DNA of 13,030 nt from an uncultured Acetatifactor sp. (GTDB lineage: Bacteria > Bacillota > Clostridia > Lachnospirales > Lachnospiraceae): positions 1-13,030 of the forward strand of contig CAKRRS010000080.1 of assembly GCA_934394665.1 (NCBI GenBank). The letters are read 5' to 3'. This document shows, in pieces, positions 5,945-11,918 of this stretch; position 1 is the first letter of the stretch, and each line of letters starts with the position of its first letter. The notes beneath the pieces were generated by a model. It ran no database searches. It saw nothing but the letters and a program-made list of their open reading frames with translations, and was not told the DNA's origin. The translations under genes were made by a program, and so were the position numbers.

Positions 5945-7729
5945 CTATTTTGTAATGCTGCTCTCGATAAGTATGGTATCTCCCTCTGCAATATCCCCGG
6001 AGATCTCCACATTGGATCCATCTGACAGTCCTGTCGTTACTTCTTTTTTCACAATGCTGCCATCCGCATTCTTCACCTTTACATAGGTTTTGTTATCTTC
6101 TGTGATGATGGCTCTGCGTGTGACATACAGTACGTCGGCGGTCTCTTCCGTGACAAACGTCACATCTCCCGTCATGCCCTGGAACAGACCGGATGCATCT
6201 CCTTCCAATGTGACAGTTACGTCATAAGTTACATTCCCGCTGGAATCTGCACTCGCATCTCCAATCGCGGTCACCTTACCCGTAAAGGTCTGCTCCGGAT
6301 ATGCCGTCAACGCAATGTTTGCCGCCGACCCTAATGAGATGTCTGTCATATCCTCCTCGTCGACCGTTACCGTCATGGTCACTTCGTCCATATCATATAA
6401 GGTAACCAGAGAGGTTCCTGTGCTGATCTTGTCTCCGGTCTCCAGTTCTACGCCGGTGATCACGCCGTTGTATTTCGCACATACGGTATCTCCGTCAATA
6501 TAAGTGCTGAATTCGTTCCATTTTTCCACAGTTTCATCATAGGTCTCCTGTTGATCGGACAGATCCTGTTCCAGATACCCAAGCGCAATATCGTAAGTCT
6601 CCTGCGCGGTGTTGTAAGCCAGTGTCCGCAGTTGTTTTGTCTCGGTTGCGGTTAGCTTTCCCTGCTCTAATTCGCGCTTTGCTTTGTTATAGGCAGTCTC
6701 GGCAGTGGTCACATTTTCCTCTGCCTGCTCTACCTTCTGTTCCAGTTCTTCTTTCTGTTGCTCCAGGGAATCCGCGGTCGTCTGTGCCTGCTGTGTCAGC
6801 TGGGCAAAATATACATAACCGTAGGTGTCGTCCGCCGGATCCGTGCTGTTCAGACTGTACTTACAGTTGGACAGTACCTGCGCCGCATCCGCATAAGCTG
6901 CCGTCACTTCCGTAAGCTGCGCCTGATAATCCTCCAGATTACTCTTTGCCTGTTCCAGCGTAGTTTCCGCGGAATCTGCTGCGTTCTGCAGTTCCTGCAG
7001 CGTCGTACTGTATTCCGTATCTATATAACTTCCGTAAGCGGTACTGCTGTCATAGGTATATTTTGCCTTCTGTCCGGATAACGTCTGGTCTGCCTCCACT
7101 GCTTCCAGATCTGCCTTGGCTTTCTCCACGTTGGATTGCAATTCCTCTTCCAGCTCCGACACACTGTCCTCTTCCAGGCGGTACAGCGGATCTCCTTCCG
7201 ACACCTGCTGCCCCACGGAGACCAGCACCTCTGCAACCGTCAGGCTGGAATCATCACTGCTGCCCGTAGAACTGCTGCCGCCCATGTTAAAAATGTTGCC
7301 AAACATATCCAGTCCGCCCTGTGCTCCGCCGCCGGAAGCACCCATACCGCCGAAGCCGCCGGAGGTACCGTTGTTGCTGTTGTTGCCGGAAGAAGAGCTG
7401 CTGTCACTTGAAGTGCTTGTTCTCTTCAAGGCACTCATATCCAGATCAAAGGTCTGATCCACCGTACCGATATCCACGGATCCGCTCTCTGTGACACCTT
7501 TGACCAGCGTACCGTATTTTACGGTAGTTTCTTTATAGATGACTTCTGTGTCATTTTCTGTAGAAAGTGCAACAGAACCAATCACGATTGCAATCACGCA
7601 GACAGCGCTGATACTTGTTATGATTTTTCGCTTTCGAGACCAGTCTTTCCATGCTTTTATGTGGCTGATCTTATTTTTTATGCTTTCTTTGAGCTTTTTC
7701 CCATTCTGTTTCATATCTGCTTCCATCAT
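5945..7729 (-). CDS. Third HlyD/RND-type adaptor (membrane fusion) protein of the exporter
   Basis: Adaptor that should dock on the MacB-type permease and project outside the membrane. The first ~34 residues are basic and cytoplasmic, followed by one membrane helix (about 35-56). KETTVKYGTLVKGVTESGSV (66-85) is the classic adaptor entry strand. Lipoyl-like halves lie near 163-187 and 415-446 (NGVITGVELETGDKISTGT), with a long Gln/Glu/Ala-rich coiled coil between them (about 188-405), a beta-barrel domain (about 447-530) and a membrane-proximal domain (about 530-594, with VLYVTRRAI). A Ser/Asn then Gly/Met-rich insert (about 102-162) splits the first lipoyl half. At 594 aa it exceeds the usual 350-420. 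Three in-frame ATGs (7729, 7726, 7714) are possible; GATAGGG abuts the first, so 7726 or 7714 may be used. It is the only one of the three that carries a complete C-terminal domain and no extra tail. Confidence 0.9.
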   Translation of the reverse strand: MMEADMKQNGKKLKESIKNKISHIKAWKDWSRKRKIITSISAVCVIAIVIGSVALSTENDTEVIYKETTVKYGTLVKGVTESGSVDIGTVDQTFDLDMSALKRTSTSSDSSSSSGNNSNNGTSGGFGGMGASGGGAQGGLDMFGNIFNMGGSSSTGSSDDSSLTVAEVLVSVGQQVSEGDPLYRLEEDSVSELEEELQSNVEKAKADLEAVEADQTLSGQKAKYTYDSSTAYGSYIDTEYSTTLQELQNAADSAETTLEQAKSNLEDYQAQLTEVTAAYADAAQVLSNCKYSLNSTDPADDTYGYVYFAQLTQQAQTTADSLEQQKEELEQKVEQAEENVTTAETAYNKAKRELEQGKLTATETKQLRTLAYNTAQETYDIALGYLEQDLSDQQETYDETVEKWNEFSTYIDGDTVCAKYNGVITGVELETGDKISTGTSLVTLYDMDEVTMTVTVDEEDMTDISLGSAANIALTAYPEQTFTGKVTAIGDASADSSGNVTYDVTVTLEGDASGLFQGMTGDVTFVTEETADVLYVTRRAIITEDNKTYVKVKNADGSIVKKEVTTGLSDGSNVEISGDIAEGDTILIESSITK

Positions 7730-7736
7730 CCCTATC

Positions 7737-7838
7737 TCATTCCGGCTTTTCTATCATTCCACTTATCTCTCTTACTGTATTGGCTTCCTCACTACACGGA
7801 TTCTGTGCAACTTTATTTCTATGTAGCTTTATTTCCAT
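7737..7838 (-). CDS. Possible 33-aa peptide in the gap between adaptors two and three
   Basis: The gap between the second and third adaptor genes is 113 bases, and an ATG-started frame of 33 codons fills it almost exactly. Its TGA lies 7 bases before the first ATG of the third adaptor. AGAGG sits 11 bases upstream of its ATG, within the end of the preceding gene. The peptide (begins MEIKLHRNKV) is hydrophilic, with one cysteine, and matches nothing I know. Its codons include the imperfect 16-base direct repeat at 7804-7835. It could be a chance frame or a remnant. Confidence 0.2.
   Translation of the reverse strand: MEIKLHRNKVAQNPCSEEANTVREISGMIEKPE
7804..7835. repeat. Imperfect tandem 16-bp direct repeat
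   Basis: On the minus strand GAAATAAAGCTACATA (7835-7820) is followed directly by GAAATAAAGTTGCACA (7819-7804); 13 of 16 bases match. It lies between the second and third adaptor genes and has no known role. Confidence 0.45.
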
Positions 7839-7842
7839 TGCT

Positions 7843-9693
7843 TTAATTGCCTCTGCCATTGTTCCCGGAGCCGTTGCTGCCGCGGTCGCCCTGACCGCCC
7901 TGTGGCATCTCTCCGCCGCCCGGCAGTTCCATACCTTCCGGTATCTGGAAATCCATGCCACCCATCGTGCTGTCATCCATAGAATTTCCGTCCATGATAC
8001 GATCAGATCCATTGTTACCGGAACTACTGTCTGTGCCGGATGCCTCTTCCGTACTCTTGACTTCTGCCTCGGAGCTGACTCTACTTGCCAGGTAGATGGT
8101 ATCGCCCTCTTCCAGTCCTGACAGGATCTCAATGTCCACACCGTTAGTGGTGCCGGTCTCTACCTCCGCCAATTCCCTGCCGCCCAGTGCTGTCTTGCGA
8201 TATACATAGGTTTTGCCGTTTTCTTCGACAATGGCCTTACGGGATACATAGAGAACATCCTCTTTTTCTTCCGTTACGAAAATGACATCTGCGATCATTC
8301 CCCCGTACAATTTCTCCAAAGCACCTTCCACGCTGATCTCCACGGTGTAGCTGACGGTGTTGCTGTAATCAGAGGTTGCCGTTGTGTTGATCGAGAGAAT
8401 ACTTCCGGTATAGGAATCTTCCGGATATGCCGTGAAGGTAACATCTACCGCATCCCCTACCTGCAGATCCACGATATCCTCCTGTGTCACATCCACAGAG
8501 ATCCGCATGTCATCTGCCGTTGCATAGGAAAATATGGTTCCGGTAGTAGTCAGCCGGTCTCCCACTTCGTAACTGACGCCGGTGATCACACCGTCCTCCG
8601 TCGCATACAGGATACCGTCACTTCCGACAAAGTCTTCAAACGCCTGCAGCTGTTCTTCTCTTTTTTCCTTCGTCTCTTCCGCTTCCTGCAAAGTCTCTTT
8701 CAGGTCTTCCACCGTGGCATTGTAAGTGGTCTGTGCATTCTGCCCGGTGATTACAGCTTCCTGATAAGTTTCTTCCGTGTCGAGTTGATTGATCTTCTGT
8801 TTTGCCTGCGCCGCAGCCAGCTGATTCTGCAGATCCGTAATGGCACTTTCATTTTCCGTGACCGCATTTTCTGCCTGCGTCAGTGCGGTTTTGGCCTGCT
8901 GATACTTACTTCTGGCACTGAGGTAACCGCTCTGAATGGTCATGAAATTCACTGTATTGTCCGTCCCGGCACCTTCATAGCCTTCTTTTGCCGCTTCGTA
9001 GGTCTCCAAAGCATCCTGATAGTCTTCCTGCGCCTCCGCCAGTTTTTCCTGAAGGGATGCTGCGTTGGCCTGCTTCTGCTCCAGCTGCACCTGTAGAGAA
9101 GTTACGTTATTTGCCACACTGCTTGACGAAGTATTCCGAATAGACGACGCATAGGACGCACTGATCTTCTGGGTATCGTAGTCGGTCTGCGCTTCCAGCA
9201 GGGATAATTCATAGGTGCTCTCTGCCTCCGCGTAGTCCGCCTGTGCGGAGGCAACGGCATTCTTAAGCAATGCCCGGACTGCTTCCACGCTGTCGTCTGT
9301 GAATTTCAGAAGCTCCTGCCCCTCGGTAACTCTCTGCCCACTGGCGGCATAGACTTCTTCAATTTTCAAATATTTCTGTGTCGTTTCTTCATCGTCATCG
9401 CTGTCACTATCACTGTCTTCGTCATCATCGCTGACGTCCAGATTCAGATCATAATCTATTGTTTTCGTCTGATATTCCAGGGACCCACTCTCCGTGACAC
9501 CTACTTTCAGGGTGCCGCGCTCCACGGTCTCTTCCTTATAAATCCATTGCTCTTTTTGCAATAACGGCGCAATAAACACGGTATAGCAGGCTGCCAGGAG
9601 CAATACCAACAAAGCTGTTCCTGCAAAAATCAACTTTTTCTGCTTTTTTGTGAGGGATTTCAGTTTTTCAAAATGTAGTCTTTTTAATTTCAT
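7843..9693 (-). CDS. Second HlyD/RND-type adaptor protein with acidic insert and Gly/Met-rich tail
   Basis: Paralogue of the flanking adaptors and likely partner of the same permease. A basic cytoplasmic start is followed by a membrane helix (about 21-44) and the entry strand EETVERGTLKVGVTESGSL (54-72). An Asp/Ser run (about 87-103, with SDSDSDDDEE) sits in the first lipoyl half, at the place where the third adaptor has its Gly-rich insert. Then come lipoyl half one (about 109-131, SGQRVTEGQELL), a coiled coil (about 135-355), lipoyl half two (366-389, DGVITGVSYEVGDRL), a beta-barrel (about 394-475) and a membrane-proximal domain (about 478-537, VLYVSRKAIV). The tail (about 540-616) is low complexity, Ser/Asp-rich then Gly/Met/Gln-rich. 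The start overlaps the stop of the first adaptor by ATGA, with GGAGG 12 bases upstream, which indicates translational coupling. At 616 aa it is very long for the family. Confidence 0.9.
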   Translation of the reverse strand: MKLKRLHFEKLKSLTKKQKKLIFAGTALLVLLLAACYTVFIAPLLQKEQWIYKEETVERGTLKVGVTESGSLEYQTKTIDYDLNLDVSDDDEDSDSDSDDDEETTQKYLKIEEVYAASGQRVTEGQELLKFTDDSVEAVRALLKNAVASAQADYAEAESTYELSLLEAQTDYDTQKISASYASSIRNTSSSSVANNVTSLQVQLEQKQANAASLQEKLAEAQEDYQDALETYEAAKEGYEGAGTDNTVNFMTIQSGYLSARSKYQQAKTALTQAENAVTENESAITDLQNQLAAAQAKQKINQLDTEETYQEAVITGQNAQTTYNATVEDLKETLQEAEETKEKREEQLQAFEDFVGSDGILYATEDGVITGVSYEVGDRLTTTGTIFSYATADDMRISVDVTQEDIVDLQVGDAVDVTFTAYPEDSYTGSILSINTTATSDYSNTVSYTVEISVEGALEKLYGGMIADVIFVTEEKEDVLYVSRKAIVEENGKTYVYRKTALGGRELAEVETGTTNGVDIEILSGLEEGDTIYLASRVSSEAEVKSTEEASGTDSSSGNNGSDRIMDGNSMDDSTMGGMDFQIPEGMELPGGGEMPQGGQGDRGSNGSGNNGRGN

Positions 9694-11393
9694 GACTGTG
9701 TCTGTCCTCCCTGCTGTTCCTCACCCCGGGCATTGTCATTTTCCTGCGGCATTTCTCTGTTACCTGATCCGCCTTCCGGCTTCGTTCCGCCCTCCGGCAT
9801 TGCATCGTCTCCGGAGACGTCTCCGGGTCTGCCTTGCATACGCTGCTGCATCTGCGCAATCTCCTCTTCCGTCATACCGAAGATGACCGTCACGGATTCG
9901 TTGGCACTCAGGCTGCTGTTATTTTCATTTTCTTCGTCCTCTGTCGCGATTTTCACGGTCACACTGTAAGTAACACTGGTGCGGCTGTCGGAAGAAGATA
10001 CCGGATCGATGGCTGTGATCTCACCGGTGAATCCGCCGTTTGCGGAAGACTGTACATACGCACTGTCACCCACGGTGAGTTTCGCAATGTCTGCCTGATC
10101 TACAGATACGGTCACCGTCAGTTCCTTCGGATTGCTATATACGAATACCACCGCATCGGAAGTCAGATTCTGGTCTGCCCGTACCATGGTCCGCAAGATG
10201 GTTCCGTCCTCGGAAGCATAGAAATAGCCGTCGCCCACACTGCTTTCAAACAGTTCCAGATTCGCTTTTGCATCTTCATAAGTGCTCTTCAGTGCCGCCA
10301 GATCGGATTCTGCCTTTTCCACGGTCGTGTTGTAGTCGCTCTCTGCACGTTCCGCTGTAGACAGCGCCGTCTCATAGGTTAACTTCGCCTGTGCCTGCCG
10401 GATTTCCTGATTTTCCTTTGCCTCCGTGACTGCCTGCTGAAGACTGGGAAGCTTTAGCTGTAATGTCTGTAAATTAAAAGAAGCATTAGTGACGGCATCG
10501 TCATATTTCTCCTGTGCCTCTTCCAGATCCTTCAGGTTCTGCTCCAGAATGCTGTAGAGGGAAGCTAAAATGCTTGCATTAGAGGTTCCTCCGCTCTGCA
10601 TATTGCCGCCGGCTCCGCCACCGATCTGTACCGAGCCGCCACCGCCGGTGACCTGCGACCAGCCAACACCCCATTCATCCATCTTATCCGTCAGGGCTTT
10701 CAGATTTTCATCATAGATTGCCTGATACTCATCGACTTTAAAATAACTCTTATAAGAACCGTCATTCACATAGGATTCATACTCTGCAATGTCATCTTCC
10801 GCATCCTGCAATTCTTCCTCAGCCTTCGTCACAGCACTTTGCAGACTCGCCACCGTCTCGTCATAGACCTCTTTCGCCTGCTGCCCGGTGAGAATCGCGC
10901 TGTCTTTTGTATACTCTGCCGTGATGAGATTCTGCTCATATTCAATCTTGCCGGTGCGATACGCCAGTTCCGCATCTTCCAATGCTCTCTCCAGTTCTTT
11001 TCTCGCTTCCGCCACACTTTCTTCCGTCAGTTTCAGGATCTTATCCCCGGCAGTTACGTCTTCTCCGGACACGGCATATACTTCCTCTATCTCCAGATTG
11101 GTCGTCAGATTCTCCACGTCGAAGGTCTCCTCTGTAATACCGACATTGGTCACACCGGAAGCTCCCACCATATCCTCCGTAAGTGTGAGTCCTGCCATAT
11201 TTCCAGGCATGGAAACTGCTGTCGCATTCCCGTTTTTATGCAGTATCACAACTGCCGTCACCGAACCGCCTCCTATCGCCAGCACCAGAATCAGGGCGAC
11301 AATGACCCATTTTTTTCGTCCCTTGTGGTCATTCTGTCCCTTTTTTTCTGCTTTCTCAGAGTTTATCAGCTGTTTGATCTTCTTATTTTTCAC
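9690..11393 (-). CDS. First HlyD/RND-type adaptor protein, shortened C-terminal domain, GTG start
   Basis: First gene of the exporter operon. A basic cytoplasmic lead (1-27) is followed by a membrane helix (about 28-51). Lipoyl half one contains IEEVYAVSGEDVTAGDKILKL (102-122), closely like the second adaptor. A coiled coil (about 125-385) is interrupted by a Gly-rich loop at about 250-270, and is followed by lipoyl half two (393-415) and a beta-barrel (about 424-507). Unlike its two paralogues it has no VLYV..RAI membrane-proximal domain. After VTVIFGMTEEEIAQMQQRM the chain ends in a Gly/Pro/Glu/Gln-rich tail (about 520-567). The RGTL..GVTESGS entry strand is also not recognisable; a divergent VTNVGITEETFDVE stands in its place. 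The GTG at 11393 is supported by GGAGG 7 bases upstream. It is transcribed from the phased-repeat promoter at 11440-11493 with a leader of about 40 nt. Confidence 0.9.
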   Translation of the reverse strand: MKNKKIKQLINSEKAEKKGQNDHKGRKKWVIVALILVLAIGGGSVTAVVILHKNGNATAVSMPGNMAGLTLTEDMVGASGVTNVGITEETFDVENLTTNLEIEEVYAVSGEDVTAGDKILKLTEESVAEARKELERALEDAELAYRTGKIEYEQNLITAEYTKDSAILTGQQAKEVYDETVASLQSAVTKAEEELQDAEDDIAEYESYVNDGSYKSYFKVDEYQAIYDENLKALTDKMDEWGVGWSQVTGGGGSVQIGGGAGGNMQSGGTSNASILASLYSILEQNLKDLEEAQEKYDDAVTNASFNLQTLQLKLPSLQQAVTEAKENQEIRQAQAKLTYETALSTAERAESDYNTTVEKAESDLAALKSTYEDAKANLELFESSVGDGYFYASEDGTILRTMVRADQNLTSDAVVFVYSNPKELTVTVSVDQADIAKLTVGDSAYVQSSANGGFTGEITAIDPVSSSDSRTSVTYSVTVKIATEDEENENNSSLSANESVTVIFGMTEEEIAQMQQRMQGRPGDVSGDDAMPEGGTKPEGGSGNREMPQENDNARGEEQQGGQTQS

Positions 11394-11439
11394 GGCAAAC
11401 CTCCGATTATGATTCCGTTCAAAATTACTTGTTTTCTCA

Positions 11440-11493
11440 AGTATAGGAAAATTTTGTATTCAAAAAGTGTTCACTCTGTGAAAATTCTGTGTC
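11440..11493 (-). promoter_or_regulatory. Promoter with four 11-bp phased repeats and a TATACT -10 box, for the exporter operon
   Basis: Read on the minus strand from 11493, four consecutive 11-base units are GACACAGAATT, TTCACAGAGTG, AACACTTTTTG and AATACAAAATT. They are followed by TTCC and TATACT (11445-11440). No TTGACA-like -35 is present at the correct spacing; the repeats fill that space. TTCAC-TCT-GTGAA (11470-11482, plus strand) is also a short palindrome within the repeats. The layout is the same as at 1356-1409, including the 4-base gap and the identical -10, and is typical of promoters activated by OmpR/PhoB-family regulators. Between this element and the terminator (about 11494-11590) is AT-rich sequence in which I see nothing definite. 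Confidence 0.62.
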
Positions 11494-11591
11494 CGGATTT
11501 GATTTTGTCATACGGGAACACTTTTAATATTCATCATACAAACCTATAAAACTTACACTTTAGCTTGAAAAATTGATTTTACATATCACGC

Positions 11592-11618
11592 AAAAAGAAC
11601 CCCCGAAGGAGCTCTTTT
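11592..11618 (-). terminator. Intrinsic terminator with C(UUCG)G tetraloop
   Basis: On the minus strand, AAAAGAGCUCC, then the loop UUCG, then GGGGGUUCUUUUU folds into a stem closed by the very stable C(UUCG)G tetraloop. The stem has one G-G mismatch, one bulge and one wobble pair, and its 3' arm ends in a U-run. It lies 37 bases after the end of the recombinase fragment and isolates the exporter promoter from transcription coming from the BlaR1-like gene. Confidence 0.65.
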
Positions 11619-11654
11619 CTGTATAGCCTTTTTTATTTTATCATCTGGAAATGT

Positions 11655-11918
11655 CTAAGTGCATCTATCATAATATCGGCGCTGCAAATCCAAAATTTTT
11701 CTGTCATAGTGGGCATCGTTGATGTCTAAAGTATCCATCTGACGCTCCAAGCGGCTTTTCGTTCCAAAGGCTTGCTTTAGCTGTCCTTGCAGAACGGCGA
11801 TCTGCTTTTCCATTTCCTCTGTATCAACCGCCATTCCGATTTTCGCTTGAATTGCTTTTACAAATCGGGGATTGCTGTCCATAGCGGAGATGACCTTCGC
11901 CACAAATTTGTTAATTTC
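11655..11918 (-). pseudogene. Fragment of a large serine recombinase (C-terminal coiled-coil region)
   Basis: An 88-codon open stretch (EINKFVAKVISAMDSNPRFV...) containing KAIQAKIGMAVDTEEMEKQI, LEGQ-like LQGQLKQAFGTKSRLERQMD and LDINDAHYDRKILDLQRRY. I recognise these as the region after the catalytic and zinc-ribbon domains of large serine recombinases of Clostridial mobile elements, where a coiled-coil motif lies. The N-terminal catalytic serine domain, the DNA-binding domain and the end of the C-terminus are all missing. The frame begins directly after the TAG of the BlaR1-like gene, in the same frame, and stops soon after QRRYYDRC. A GTG at 11903 exists but has no convincing ribosome site. 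It is best read as a remnant of a decayed integrative element. Confidence 0.7.

Noticed and set aside
5570..6025. Plus-strand frame rich in proline (PPPGPPDVPPPEPPP) opposite the permease
   Set aside because: It is the antisense reading of the permease's glycine-rich segment and has no ribosome site; the same explains the proline-rich plus-strand frame near 7116-7457.
7737..8141. A 134-codon minus-strand frame overlapping the end of the second adaptor
   Set aside because: Most of it is an out-of-frame shadow of the adaptor's low-complexity tail; only its last 33 codons, in the gap, were kept as a weak candidate.
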